NCBI RefSeq assembly: GCF_035582795.1
Contig: NC_134367.1
Location: 80,707,062 to 80,771,061, forward strand
Source of the DNA: Mycteria americana
Lineage: Eukaryota; Chordata; Aves; Ciconiiformes; Ciconiidae
Direction: 5' to 3'
Length of the DNA stretch: 64,000 nucleotides
In this document: positions 50,211 through 64,000 of the stretch, in pieces
Position numbering within the stretch: the stretch's first letter is position 1
Layout of the letters: each line of letters opens with the position of its first letter
Translations under genes and position numbers: made by a program
Notes under the pieces: model-generated
What the model was told of the DNA's origin: nothing
Database searches by the model: none
What the model saw: the letters and a program-made list of their open reading frames with translations, nothing else

Positions 50211-53200
50211 GTAAGCTGACAATTCTTTGTAAGCAGCTGTAAAAGAAACCTGTTCTAGTTCTTAGTACTAATAATATCTATCACAATTGTGCTTAGATAG
50301 CTCATGTTACACAGAAAAATGTGTGGATGCGTTTACAGAATGATACAAAGTAGCACTGAGGTTACCTAGGTTCAGCTACCTAGAAGTTAGATATCTAAGT
50401 TAGATTAGTGGTCTAGGTATCTTCCTAATGGAGAGAGGTAAGTGCTTCCAGCGGAAAGTTCATTACTCTATTGTTAGACCTCTATCTTGGTGTACTACCT
50501 TCTGGGGGTTACCCTTTCTTCCCTGAGGAAGTCTCATTCAAAAATAAACCAATTTATTTATCACTTCTTTAAGAATAAGCTATTGGAGGGTTATGTTATG
50601 GGAAAATGGGCCATATTTTAAAAAAAATGTTGTGAATCATAGCTTGTCAGCTGAGCAATACTGATCAGTTACTGCACACTCCTCATGGTATTAATCCTAG
50701 GTTTTCCTCACCAAGGCTAAGCAAATGGGTGACATGCTGTATTTGAGCTCAGCAGAATGAGCTGAAATCTTACGATTTTGTTTACTGGTAAATATGACAC
50801 AAAGTTTCTGTGAAGAAAAAAAAAAAAACCTTGGATTTTTATGTCCTGGTGAGAAATTCCATTAACTCCGTGAATGTTATATTTGCTTTTAGATGAAGCT
50901 GTATGTGACTTATTGGACATGAAGAAGGATTTAATATCTTGATTTGAGTTTAAGCAAGAATTAAAGTACACAAATATAACATTTTTCATCCTGTACACCA
51001 CAGCTTAGGTGCTGCCTAACCCCAGACGTGAAATGACTCCATTTTTGTCTTAAAGGTCTCTAGACACCCAAACTCTGCTTCAAGAACTCTTCTGTCTTAA
51101 CAAGCTCTGAGCCCTGCGGCTTCTTGAAACTGTGTACAGCTCGTTTGAACTTCACAGTTAGATCTCATCTTTCCCTCATACTCAGCACTTTTGGAATATG
51201 AGGGCTCTTTATGAGCCTCCATCTGGGCCTCTCCAGATGGAAACAGCTGAAAATGCTAATCATTTTTACAAACCTTTTGCATGGTGTTGCATGTAGTGTT
51301 GATTCTCCAGAACAGCATTCAGTACAATAAAATACTTGCTAATACTGGTCTGCCTACACAAGCCCAAAAGAACGATCTTAGTTTTACTAAAATTTTATTT
51401 TTAGCCTGTCACTTTTAAAATGCTTTCTTCACCTCAGAATTGTTTGCAGGCTGAATGGCTCACAACAGTGCTTCTGGTAATTGCAGCCCAGCTCAAAATT
51501 CTTGGCATTGGTCTGAGGAGAAATGTGCCAACCTGGGAAGCAGGGTCTTCTGGTGGCCTGAGGGGAAACGTTGGCAGGAGGCTAAGGCACTGTTGGGAAG
51601 GCATCTGAAAGCTAATGGCATATAAAATAGTGTATATGTGTTGGTTAATATAGCACAACATAATTATCTGTGTTCTCTGCAGAAAGATTCAGGAAAAACA
51701 AGAAATTCCCATTTCTAGCAGCTTCTCTTCCCTGAACCTAAGTTTACAGACTTCCCTCAGAAACTTATTTAAAGGCCACTTAAATCTTTATGACCTTATG
51801 AATGCCAGCCTACATTTTACACAGAGATGTGTCTGAGCACAATTTTTCAGCTGCTCCTTGTCTGACATGCCAAGAGGCGCTGGGCAGTTCCACACAGGAG
51901 TTCCAGTTTCATCCCATTTAAAGATTATCTGACTAATACGCACTTGGGGCAGCATCCTAAGCTCTCTCTATAGTTACTGGAAAGCAATAAATCCCCCTGA
52001 CTGGCAAAGCTTGAGTTTGATTTTAGATGGATTGAATCAACTTCTAGTCTCCACTAGTGCTACAGCAACTGTGTTCCTACTTGAGATGCTGCAGATGCAG
52101 ATGAAGATGGGGATGAATTGTGTCAAACTGTGCTCTATACCAGCACTGGGCTCACCCTGTCTTCATCCCACTAGGAAAAAGCAATTCTGAAGTGAGTGGG
52201 TTTAAACTGCTGGGGTGAAAGGGAAAGCAATGAGGCCCCACATGTGCGGGAGGGCAGATCTCTGGGTATTTTGCTGTCAGTAGGCCAGAGGTCCAAGGTG
52301 TATCTGGCTGTAAAGGCTACATCCTCTATACATTTTTGGTTTTCCATCTTCCTGTGTGCCTTTTGCTGCAACTTACCTCGGAGAACACATCACTTAGAGC
52401 AAATTTTATCATTCCTATGCTTATTCTCAACTTCTCAGGCAGTGTGGACCTGTCCTGCAGCAGCACAGAGTCACTCTTTCACCAGCACCCACTAAGATAT
52501 TTTCAGCTTACCTTTAGAACTGTCCTTGCCTAGTTTTCTGCCATTTTGGGAGGAAGAAAGGAACAGGTGAAACATCCTTCAGGCTTCACCAGATGGTCAA
52601 CAATGGCTGCATACCAGATCAGGGAGAGTCACATAACTCAGCCTGTGAGAGATGTATATACACACATGCATGGAGCAAAAAGACTGTCAAGGACAAGTAA
52701 ACTCAGCTGAAGAATCAGCTGGAACATATTACCTCAAGAACCTGTCTTTAGAAACGGGCAGTTTTTGCACCACTGCAAAGCCACCCCTGGTAAACCTTCT
52801 TTGAAAACATTTAGTGTACTTCCAGCTGCACGTGTGGTCCGATGTTGCAGTTTGTCTGTGCTTCATTCTACTTTAGGGGCACTTAATCTGTACCTCTGCA
52901 AGTCCGCTTGTCATGCGTGCCTGCACTTCTAGCTAACAAGGGGCATGAAGACCTTACAAGCAGCATATTCTGAGAGGAAGGGCTTTTTCCCTGCCTTAGA
53001 CACAGAAAATCTCTGCTGCTATAGCATCATTACGCAATGGACAAGGTAAGTCACCCCAGGACATGTCTCTCCCTGGACATCACTGAATAGTTTTTGGCAA
53101 GGGGTTGAATTGTGCTGGAGCTTGTGCTGGAGCCAGCTTAAATTAAATTTTTATTTAACTTAAATTTTATGCAGTTGAAGATGTCACTTGGGACTCTCAG

Positions 53201-56200
53201 CTGCAATCAAAGACCTGGGAAGACTCTCCTACCCCCACATGACTGTTTTAACCTATTCTGCAATCCCACACATGCACAGATAGGATGAACCACACCACAC
53301 TACATAGTCTCTACCCAGAAGGACTGTGGTATTAATATTTTTTAACTAGTTTTAAAAATACCTCTGATATTACATCTTTTCAGTTTTTCCAGATGGGTTT
53401 CGTTTTGTTGGTGCTATAACTAAGCTTATCAGTTGAGAGCTTTTATGGTATTAATAAATCCATTTATTAGCAGAGATGGATGTAATATTCAGGCAATGCA
53501 GTTTTCATTTTATCCCAGTTTTAAAAGATGATGGTACTGACTGAATATAGAAAATGTTCATAGAATTTGATAAGGATGAAACTAAAAGCATTCCCTAAAC
53601 TAAACAGGAGAGTTATAGGAGTTCTTGTAAACACATAGGGAAATATATCCACTCTAGATTCTTTGACCGTTTTTTAAAAAGTCAGCCCAGCCCTATTGAA
53701 TTCTGTAACAAGAACAGAATTTCCTATTAAATGCTCGCAGAAAAAAATCTTTAGGACTTTCTTAAGTTAGACAAAACACAGAAAAGTAAAAGGTTTTTCA
53801 GCTGTGCTGTGCATATACAACTCCCACCAACACTGACCGTAATGAGGGCACAAGCCCACTGGGGAAATGAGCCCATGGAAATGGCTAGCCCAAGCTTTCA
53901 GTCAGGCAATAGTTATTGAATCTAGTGGATATGACTCTTGTTTCTACAATACCAATAGACAGTACTCATTTGTGTCTCAGGGATCTGCCTCGCTTTCAAA
54001 AAGGCAGAGGCAGAGGCCTTTAGTGTAGCTTCCAGATCCTTTGACAAGCTCCTGGCATTTTGATTTCAGTAAAGCTTTGCCTTCGCTATGCTCTAGCAGT
54101 AGCAAAATAACCATGCATGGTTGTTGATGCTTTTAAGAAACATTCCTGTGTTCTTAAATCGTTTGCTGCAATGTTTCAAAAAGGACACCAGAGGGCAAAA
54201 ATTATTAACTGTTTCTCAGAGCCAGGCTAGCGGGAGCAGGGATGCAGAGCCCTGCATGTCCCTTGCCCAGGTGAGCGCTGTGTTTTGGGGGGGCTGGTGG
54301 GGTTGCTTTGCATGGACAAGCCTCACCCGACCTGGTGCTCTGGCTCCTTCTGCACCGTTGCACTGGAGACTGGTCCTCCTCCTCCTGACTAAACTCAAAC
54401 CAGATGGTACCTCCCAAAGTGAACAAATGCTTCTTTCTTTATTTAGCGTAAGGGTAATCCATACAAAATGTTAAAAATGCAAAATACAAAAAATGGCATG
54501 ATAAATGTAGTTCCATGGCAAAGGAATCACATGACTATGAAAAGGCTTGTTAGATACATCTTGATAAACAATCAGGCAGCTTTAAATAGCCTTAGCAGGA
54601 AAAAAGAAAGGAGTACATTTTCCCTTTATAGTTTTGTCAAGTGTAGCAATCACAGATTGTACTCTTTTTACTAACCTCACTAAGTATTTAACATGCCTTT
54701 TTTTTCAAATGTTTTCTTTTTTTCTCCAAGGCAGCTGTGAACAGACAGCATAGCTACTCACACTTTTGGGTACTCTGCAAAAAGAAATGTTGGAGAGGCT
54801 TTTAGATATATTCTCCCATTGTCTTCTGCACTGCAGCGCAACATGTGGGTAGGATTTCCTGTGCCAAAAGAACTGAGGGGACTCTTCTGTGCTATTATTA
54901 TCACCAAGAATGACTGATTCTGTTGTAGCAATGGAAAATGTAAAATATCAGCCGTGATGGGTCTGATTTTTCAATCTCATACTGGAGTGTACATGCAAGG
55001 AAAAATTGTGGCTGCATCTGATTATCTTATGTAGCATTAGATGACACAAAATGCAGTGCTTTATAAATCCAAAGTACCTAAACCAGGGATTTTCTAGGGG
55101 TGAAACCAGTTTCCTCCAAGTCAGACTGGTATCCTTGGCGGCTGGTGGCTGTCAGCCCATAGATGGAGCCTGCCATTTGTACAGCCCATTCAGCCAAGGG
55201 CTGAGAAAGAACGTTGTGGATGTTGTTTCATCTGCAGATGTTCTGTGTGACAAGTCCTCGCCACAGCTCACATGGAGCTCTTTGAGGCCAAAGCATGACA
55301 ATCTAAAGGCATGCTGCCAAAGGTATGAAAATGTTCAATGTATTTTACACAAATTTGAACATCTGTGGTGCTCAAGGAAGATTTCGTGTAGCTCTGTAAA
55401 TATTGTTACATGTAATTAGCTTCACAGCATGGGTGCATTATTATCCCCAGTTTATGGATAGGGAGATTGGCACAGAAAAGATAAGCAATTAGCCCTTGGG
55501 AAACAAAAATATTTTATGCCCCAGAGGGAAGCAGAACCCAAGCATTTAAGCAGTAAACCTGTCCATCTTTTATTTTCCATAACACCATTCTGTGGAACTA
55601 CTGTTTCTAATTTGGAGGAGATGGCAAACAAAAGTTCATGGTTACAAAGTAGTGTTGTGCTTTATAGCAATAAAATGAGAAAGGAAACACAATTCTTATC
55701 AGATCTCCTTCTCACAGGTATCTAGTAGTAATTGCCAATTCCAAGCACACAAGGCATCAATTCATCTAATTCATTATTCGGGCTTCAAAAAGGAGGAGAT
55801 TGTTTTAAAGGTTATGTGCTTCCTTTCAAAAGGGTATTTGTCTCTTTTGCCTTCTAGTTTCTGATTCTGTATGATACACTTAAAATATATTTTTAGCTTT
55901 CCTCCAGAACCACTGGAATTAGAAGCATCACTATTGTTGAGAAAAATCCCTTTCAGAAAGGAGCTGGAGTTTTCTGAAAAAGGCGATTTCTATGAGGCTT
56001 ATCATAGCCACCTGGCTCAGTATCATTTTTGCTTCCTTCGGTTAGCAGAATAAAGTTTTAAAACATCCCTATCTCTTCATGAGCAACATGGAAAGAGAAA
56101 GTGAACAGGATCTTTCTGCTGCTCTCAGATCACATAGCTGTTAACGCTTCCAGCTAGGATGTTCGATGCAGGTCTCTGGGTTGTGATCCGCTGACTGACC

Positions 56201-57124
56201 AGGCTGGAGATGTCTCCCACGTACATGGCAGTCCCCCCTGGCCCTGGCAGACACTGCAATGCTCAGGGGGCAGTGACAGCTGGAAGTTTCCCTATGGTAC
56301 GGCTTGGGGACCTCGTTCAGGAGGTCCAAGGCCTACCAGTACCACCATTTCAATGTAGTTTACATGACTTTAGTGAAGCAATTGCTGCTGCTCCATATTT
56401 AGAAGTTGCGCCTTATCACACGTGTGCAACCCTCACTGTTGCCTGGAGATGCATGGAGGCAACCAGACACTGAGCAGCGCTGGTTAACACGAAAGCAGCG
56501 AGTGCCCTGCCAAATGTTTAGGAAAGTGAGTCCCAGGCTCAGGGGAATGCAGCTTGGCTTCCAGATCCTAGCCTGAGCTTTGAGGCTGTTAAAAAGAAAC
56601 AGATTTTTAAAAGTATCATAATAATAAAAAGGCTTTCAAATTTGTTTTGAAACTTTTGACACCTGAAAGAGTGTGAAACATCTATGAACAGACGTGTTGG
56701 CCTTCCTGCATGGGAAGGAGTGGTCTCATGGATGTGTCGAGATGGTTTATCAGTTGAAGGTGAAAGACATGGAGTATCTGTGTGCTTCACACAGTTGTGT
56801 CCAATTTTACACTTGCTGCAAGGATGAAAAGTAGTGGGGCAGAGTGGTGGGAATTTCTGTGTGAATCGGGATACATCTCCACACATGCGTGGTGGGAGAA
56901 TAGGCAGCTGGGGTGGGAGGTCCCACAGTCAGGGCCAGGAGGATCATGGCAGTGGTGGATGGGCTCCAGGCTTCCCCTGACACTCCAGAATAACCATGAT
57001 GGGCCAACAGCCCCCAGGTCCTTCTCAAGTCCCACCACTGGCAAATGGCACCATCTCAAGCTGGCTGAGAGGAGAAGGTGGTTACAAACCCAGAACAGCT
57101 TTATGGAGCCAGTGGTCAAAGAAT

Positions 57125-57137
57125 GGGGGGGGGGGGG
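57125..57137. repeat. Run of 13 G
   Basis: Homopolymer in a locally GC-rich part of the right-hand gene-free region. Confidence 0.95.
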
Positions 57138-57529
57138 AAAGCCCTCCTGAAGGGCTGAGCCCTGTTTTGGATGTGGGTTAGTGTGTGCCCTTCTCACAGT
57201 CTTAGGGGTGTGAGCAAATGGTCTAAGCACAGGTGAGTTCTACAAACAATGTCTGGCACCAAGCAAGCACGGTCGCTCCTGTGAAGTTTGGGCAGGTAAT
57301 GCAAGAGCAGATGCCACATTCACAGTCCATTTGAAGGGACAATACCCAATTTCTGTATACTACTGTATTATAAAAAATTACTAATTCAGTAAGCTACCAG
57401 TTACACCAATGCTTTAGGGGGATTTTTGTGGGAAAGAAGTGTTTGTCATTCCAAAAAACAACAGACTCGGAGGAAATGGCACCTAACCATTGGAGATAGC
57501 ATGTTACACTGAGATTTTGTTTCTATGGA

Positions 57530-57592
57530 AGGGAAACCTTTAAAGGTCCCTTCCAACCAAAACTATTCTATGAACTACTCTATGAAAGAAGC
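57530..57592 (+). mobile_element. CR1 LINE 3' terminus, very short
   Basis: AAAGGTCCCTTCCAACCAAA then ACTATTCTATGAACTACTCT is the CR1 end in + orientation. Confidence 0.85.
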
Positions 57593-60124
57593 AGAGCTTG
57601 GTGAGGTAAATGCCTGCAGTCCCACTGGGAAAAGACAGTGCCTTGCAGAGCGACTTTCCAGCTCTGGCAGAAAAAGATGCTTGCTATGGGATCTCTGTGG
57701 CTGTATGATTTTGCATACAGGTTACAGTTCTCCTGCCTTACCCATCTTTAGGATACCAGCCAGCTGTTAATCCCACGAAACGAAGGCGGCAAGCTGTGGG
57801 GGCTCCTGATTTTGTTTGTGGCAGTTTTTGGAAGAGTAGAGACACTGCTGGTTTTTGCCTGCTCTGGGCAGATTCCCAGTGGCTTGCACAGCATTATGTG
57901 GCAGCACCGTGGAGACTGCAGAAACAGGCAGAAGGAAAACTGCAGAAGTGTACGCTCGGGCCTGGCGCGGTGCAAACGTTAGTCTCACTGCACTGAGGGC
58001 TGTGGTTGCTCAGCAGCGCTTGTGCATTACAGAGACGCAAGACAGAGGAGGCCAACCGATTAGCGGTGTCCTGCTTTTTGTGAGGCTCCTTCTGACTGGC
58101 CAGTGTCTGACATAGACAGCGGCAGCAAAGTCATCACCAAGCAGACAGTGAATCCCACTGGAGCTACTACTTTGTAAGCTACATGATAAACTGAATTAGA
58201 GATACTCCAAATACTTCATTTCACGTTATTAAAGACTGGATACTCCTTCAGGTGTGGCAGTCTTTGAAACATATTGGACATTATAAGGCTTTATAGCCCC
58301 ATTCAGGGCTTTATACATAGCCATTTGGAAGGCTAGACCTGGGCAATGCTGTTTGAAAAGCCTCCCTAAGCCAGGAACCCAAATTACACTTTTATGTTCA
58401 GCTGAGACATGGGGAGAGCCCAGCTGTGTGACAAAGCTGCTCTTGCCCCTGGTCCCCCTTAGCCCAGCACTGCCTCAACAGAGACTATCATACAAATGTT
58501 CACATTAAAGGGACCCCCCCCCCACTCCGCCTCAGATCCAAAACACTATAAATACAGTGGTGTGACCACATTAATGATCTTGGCACTGTTATCTGGCATT
58601 GAGTAATAACGAGAACATACTAAAAACCTGGCAAGTCCAAAGCACAGGCTGTTCTTGCTTTAAGGATATGAGCGCTAGGTGTCACTGCAGTCCAAGGGAA
58701 AGCGTCAGCCCAGGGACCTCAGCAATTGCCAGGGAAAAAGTAATTTTTATTTTTGCATTTGAGAAAAAGTAGATTTTGATGGTGGCAGAGAAATAAAAGA
58801 AAAAGACAGCCATGTTATAAATACAGATATAAGTATAAATATAGAATATAAATTTTAAGTGGATAGCATCTTTTATTCTGAAGGGAAACAATTTGTACGG
58901 CAAATTGCAGTCTATTCCAGGGTCATCTTTTTTAGCGCGCAGTGACAGAGCCCTCATCTTATTTCAGCTGAAGACTCCCATCTCGAAAAAGTCTGCTGTA
59001 GTGAAACTGCTCAATATTATTTTCCTAATTAGCAGCCATTTTAGATAACTGATATATTCATTTCACACAATTTAAGACAAGTGGGGCACAAGAGATTAGG
59101 CAACACCAATATGTAAGTACAGAGCATATTAAAACAGAAACAAGCCTATAGGAAAACATCCATACCCCTCCAACACCTCAAATTTCCTTGTTCACTCATC
59201 TTTCTTAAACTTTTAAACTTTGTCTCCCTATTCCTTTCCCTCTGCTACCTAAATATCCTTATCTCCTCTACTCTTCCAATATAAATGTGTTCTGAAATAA
59301 TTGCAGACGTTGTGAGTTGGAAAAATGAGTGACAAGTAAGAAATACAAATTTATACTCAGAGCCAATGAATCCTTGTATTTCTTCATGTCTGGATTTCAT
59401 CATTTGCTGATTTGTAATGTAGAAGAGCAGCGTGAATGAGAAACAAAGTTCTGGCCAATTTTTTTTTTCTTTTTTCTGTCTTTTAACAAATGATGGCTTT
59501 TGTCAAAATAACCCCCCATAAAACCTTACATAGCTCCCTTGTGAGTTCTTCCTATGCCAATTAAGTTCAAATGAAATGTAGTGCGTTTTATTACTTTTTT
59601 ATTTATTAAATGTGTCCAGGCAGCCTCTGGCTACCATTAGAAATTTGCAAATAAAACAAACGGCTTGTTGATCTGTGTCAACTCAGCTCAGAGTCCCTCC
59701 AGGATAAACTAGACATGTTCACTACCACGTCCTCAGGCAAGGGCCTGAGCAAACAGATGAGCCAAGCATCCTGCCCAAAAAATCAACAGGCTGGGATACT
59801 GGCAGACCAATGGAGGAAATGAAATTCACAGGTAGACACACCTCCTACCTGTGAGTAGGCAGGAGGCATTTCCATGCTGAAATGCCCCTGCTAAGAATGA
59901 CAGGTAAAAGAACATCCCTGCTGACCTTCTGCAAAGAAAGAGAGGGGGGTCGGGAGGTGGTTTGGTATCTGCCATGCCTTCTCCCAGCAGTGGGCTCAAA
60001 GCCGAGTTCTGCAATCACACACTGATAGTAGTACTTCCCACTGAAATGGGTGGGTAATTATGCATCCACAAAGGTTCCTTGCCGGGGTGAAGCTCAAAGG
60101 ATCGGGCTGTTGATTTTGCAGTTG

Positions 60125-60243
60125 CAAGGAAAGGATACAGATTCAAGGCCCTGAGTGAGCTGCTCTTGACCCTGCTTTGAGTAGGGGGGCTGAAGTAGAG
60201 ACACCTAGAGGTCCCCTTCTCACCTCAGCTATGCTATGATCCA
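60125..60243 (+). mobile_element. CR1 LINE 3' tail, degenerate
   Basis: GCTTTGAGTAGGGGGGCTGA, CACCTAGAGGTCCCCTTCTC and CACCTCAGCTATGCTATGAT follow the CR1 tail in order (GGGGGGTTGGACTAGATGAC type). Confidence 0.75.
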
Positions 60244-63200
60244 GAAAGCCTTTTTAATTTCTAATTTCTAGGTTCATAGGTTATGTTACAAAGAAAAGAC
60301 AGAGAAGTTGTGATTCTGGTTTACACCTTCACAGAGGAGAAAAAACAGTGAGTTCAAAGATGTTGCAGTAGGATCAAAGCACTCTAAGAAAAGAATGTGA
60401 CCTCATGGTGGTCTACTGAATTTGCTCTAGTTTAGTTTAGAAACTTCATCTATTTTCACCCAGTTACTTCAGGCGCAAAATTTTCTTGTTAAGAATGGGT
60501 GCTAGCAGGTTAAAGAGCTGCAGACTGATAAATGCAGATCTCCTCAGTTAAGCCTGGCGAGAGGCACTTACATGCCACATGGGCTGCCAACAGGACAATC
60601 TATCAACTCTGTAGGTGTCCAGACCATAACTGAGGTAAGCTGGCAGATGACAGGCAATTATTCATAAGCTGTGAATAACAACACGTGTGACACACAGCCA
60701 ATATCAGATGATGTCTTTTCTTTATTGATGTTGTAAAAAAAATTGATTTAAAGGTGAGCTGAGGTAAACTGGAAAGTTTTGGGTTGTTGGATTTTTTTTT
60801 AGGGTTTAACAACTGTGTACATAATTACTGGGAGAGAAGAGCATATAGTTAACATGAATTTAGCTTAAAATAACGTTTCTGATAATTGGTTGTACTGTTT
60901 TATGTCAAGGCCTACATCCAGGGTCCAGTTCCCTGAGTAATGTGAATGCCTCACAAACAACTTGAAACACAGCGTTTTACTGAATTCTCCTTCTGACATC
61001 ATTACTATAGAGTATGGGTATGCTGCTTTCTTCTGACTAACTCAGTGATAGGGCTGCTGTTTCTATGTCAGTCCTCATGCTCTTGGTACATTTGGTGCCA
61101 TCCCATCATTCTCCTTTCTTCATCTGGTTTCTATCCTGTACTTCCTCTCTTCTCAGCTTATTTTCTTTCATCTGGTCATGTTCATGTCTTTTCCATAAAC
61201 TTCATGTGCTTTCCTCATTTATTTTCTCTTCTTGAACACAAGCTCTCCTTCACCAGGGCCAGTTCTGTAAATATCTGAGTCTTGCTGAATCACTCATTAA
61301 TATCATCCCCACAGACTTGTCTTGAACAACCGTTTCCAATAGTACATCAGCACATCATGACTGTCAAAGGCGGCACTCAAAGGGAAACAAACTGCCACTC
61401 AACATGCCCAGCATGACACCAAACACGTGATGTCATTCCACAACCACAGAACCTGCTGTTATTTTGTTTTGATTTTCCCCAGCCACTGGTACTGGACTAG
61501 CAGCCTCACAAAGAACGGTTATTTAATGGCAGCTATACAAGCCAGAGAGTCTGAGCGACTAGCTTCAGAAAGCTGTGATTTAATTTCATCCTGGCCAGCC
61601 TGAGAGTCAGTGTCAAAGGACCTGACATGACACAGGCCCAGACAAACAGAAGACATGAGACAGTGATTTCATAAGAGGAATTGAGCTTTTATAATAAGCT
61701 TAGTGACCAAAAGGTGAACAGCAAAGGTTAAAGAGAGCACGTGGAAAGACACTGCCTACTTCTCTTCCAGGACAAGAGGGAAAATATTTGTCTTCTTTCC
61801 TCTAGCTTGGAGCACAACAGAGGCCTGTCTCCTTCCTTATTAGGTAGGAGAATCATATGATGAATCAAAATATGGAGCTTGATTTTGGCTATAAAGTAGT
61901 AATCCAGATGTATAGTCTCTTTCTAGCCCTCAGCCAGCAGTCACTTGAGCACTATCATGCACTATACATGGTACAGTATTTAACCTATGCCTTTTCAACA
62001 ACATATAGCATAGCAGCTAGGAAGAGAAGATCTAGATCAAGTGGACTGAGACAGCTGTGGTTCTGTAATGGCTTCTTCTCTAAAAGAAGGAATGAACAGA
62101 GCTTGCCATGCTAACTTTCCCAAGAAAAAAACCACTGTCATCAGGATTACCTGCTTGAGCTAAAATTCAGAGGAAATAAAATTGCTATCTCAGCACATTC
62201 TTCTCTGTGGCTTTCCATAACGGAGAGGTACTAGAGAGCCCAAGGAGCTCCAAAAAGAGCAAGCACTAGCACATACATGTACCATCTTTCCATTGGCTTC
62301 CTGTCAGGAGACGCCTCCTTCCAGATGCATCCCTGTCTCTTTTTTCTCTATCCATCAGGTCACCAGACCTATATCTTTGTCTTGCTTATATGGATCCATT
62401 TTAAACAACACATGGAAGGCTTCTTCTGAGGCGCCTGGTCAAGAAGTCCAAATAAGACTCATCTAATGACAATATGACGGGAAGTGTTTAGCTCCCCCTT
62501 ATTCATGAAATCCTAGACCTCCCTAAGAGCCATAAAAGCTTTATTTGTTGTACATGCTGTGCCACAAGGCTTCCTCTGCTTTTAGTCATACAAATTCTAT
62601 CTGCTGCCTTGTCTTGCCATGGTGCTTTGTGATGAGTGCTGCAGGGAGAGGTTAAGAGTGTGTGCCAACACCATGCCTCTGCCATGGCCAAACATCATAT
62701 TCCCAGTGTTTATGATAGATTGAAACTACAGTGACAATAAGGTTTGCACACGTGCTCCAGGCATGCATGTGCATGCATTGTGGAAAGGCTCTGAAAAAAC
62801 TCCTGTTATGTGTTTCCTCTGTCACTCTGTGTTTTTAGACCCTTTCTAACAATTCAAGATATAAAGTGGACATCATTGTTGTGGACATCACCTCCAATTC
62901 TCAGAAAATCCACAGAAATACCAAAGTTTTCACACTGATATGTTCCCCTGCATATACTTTCTTCAAAATTTGTATTCCATAAATTGCCTATCTGCAAAAT
63001 TTGAGCCTGGTTGTGACAGGCTTGTGGCATCATATGATATCAATTCTGTTATCTGGCTTTGATAAACAGGAAAGCATTTCCTGCAAGAATTGTTGCACAT
63101 GCATTTTTTGTAATAGCCTCATGGGAGAATATTCAACCAACTTTACTAATTCCTTTTCTCTGGGCATTCATGCCAGTGAAATGCGATCACTTCAATGTTT

Positions 63201-64000
63201 AAGGAAAGATTGAAATGTTGAAGGGAAATAGACAATGGCATAAGCATATATATTTCCTTGCAGTTATAGAAGATTCTTGGATTATTTTTTCAGTTCTGAT
63301 CTTCTGGAATTTTAAATAGATTCATGAATTTGTATATGCCCACAAAGAACAAAATCTCATTTTAGTTGCTTACAGAAATGTAATTTATCCTCACAGATTT
63401 CATCGGAGCTTCATATTTCAACTCAGGTTATCAGCACCAGAATCTGTAGGACAGAAATAGGAATGCCATGGGTATTTTAAAGACTGATTAGTTTTTTGCT
63501 GAGTTCACCAGATGTACAAAGAAATATGCCAAACATCTCTGTATTTTAACCACAAATTTGCATTTTATCATTGCCTCATTCCAATTTGCTTATTTCTCTT
63601 TCTCTCTAGAGACCAAATGACAATTTTCTCTTATAAGGAAAACATACTTCTCATCAGAACCTTTTAAAAGCCATCAAAAGAAAGAATTATAATGATGATA
63701 AAAAAATACCTGCTTTGGTTGGAGAATGGACTATCCTCTGTGAACACGATATACATTTAATTATGAACCAAAATAAATAATGAAGAAAAATATATTTTAA
63801 AGGTTCACTTGAATTTGACAGCAATTTTCTATCCGAGTCCACATATAAGACTCTTGTAGTGTTGCCAGTTCACACAATTTAAGCTCTAAAATTTCAAAAG
63901 TGGGTGTTCTGCTGTGAAGCCTGAAATTGGCCCATTTGCAATCTTAGGCTGAAATATCACCATCATGTTGAGAAGCGTCCACTGTGTGCACAAGTGCAAA

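Larger units (their letters stand above)
50211..64000. other. About 14 kb with no gene recognised
   Basis: Contains two short CR1 tails (57.5 and 60.1 kb), homopolymers and GC-richer stretches near 54.2, 56.2 and 57 kb. No open frame resembles a known protein and I saw no convincing chain of exons. Small exons of another gene cannot be excluded by eye. Confidence 0.5.

Noticed and set aside
51400..51480. Possible exon 7 of copy 6
   Set aside because: Only about 20 bases (CTTCACCTCAGAATTG) resemble exon 7, and the conserved KYxVYCKA end is absent.
56787..57230. Minus-strand open frame of 147 codons in a GC-richer stretch
   Set aside because: Overlapped by other open frames on both strands and by a G run; no recognisable protein.
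1..64000. CRISPR, prokaryotic operon, tRNA or rRNA genes
   Set aside because: No regularly spaced repeats with unique spacers, no ribosome-binding-site and operon layout, and no tRNA B-box in a cloverleaf context were seen; the window is plainly vertebrate nuclear DNA.

Overview
The window is vertebrate, intron-rich nuclear DNA from a bird. The bird call rests on at least nine CR1 LINE pieces, several with the avian CR1 3' end (the ATTCTATG-type terminus beside a 'GGTTGGAAGGGACCT'-like block), and on two solo retroviral LTRs. One of these belongs to a family I know as common in Neoaves (starts TGTGCTGG, ends CCATGACA). There are no operons, prokaryotic genes, CRISPR arrays or convincing RNA genes.

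The only gene family I can identify is a cytosolic sulfotransferase of the SULT6B1 type, as a head-to-tail array, all on the + strand. Six copies or relics are visible: (1) 389-2179, exons 2, 6 and perhaps 3; (2) 5967-12388, all exons but one recognisable, pseudogene; (3) 23151-29197, complete and intact: seven exons, 313 residues, all six introns GT-AG; (4) 33531-33614, a lone exon 3; (5) 35461-41523, a pseudogene hit by two CR1 elements and an LTR, one CR1 event replacing exons 4, 5 and most of 6; (6) 43850-50210, a heavily decayed copy with exons 1, 3, 4, 5 and 6. Exon order, phase and intron homology show these arose by unprocessed tandem duplication, not retroposition.

Layout: 1-12.4 kb, copies 1 and 2; 12.4-23.1 kb, no gene seen, one solo LTR with a perfect 5-bp target duplication; 23.15-29.2 kb, the intact gene; 29.8-32.4 kb, two CR1 elements; 33.5-50.2 kb, copies 4 to 6 with interleaved CR1 and LTR insertions and GC-rich patches; 50.2-64 kb, about 14 kb in which I recognise only two short CR1 tails and simple repeats.

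Functionally the window offers one active enzyme gene, expected to transfer sulfonate from PAPS to an unknown small acceptor in the cytosol, inside a birth-and-death graveyard. I did not find a new biological system. The most useful observations concern the decay of the array, relative dating of insertions, and a few sequence details of the intact enzyme.
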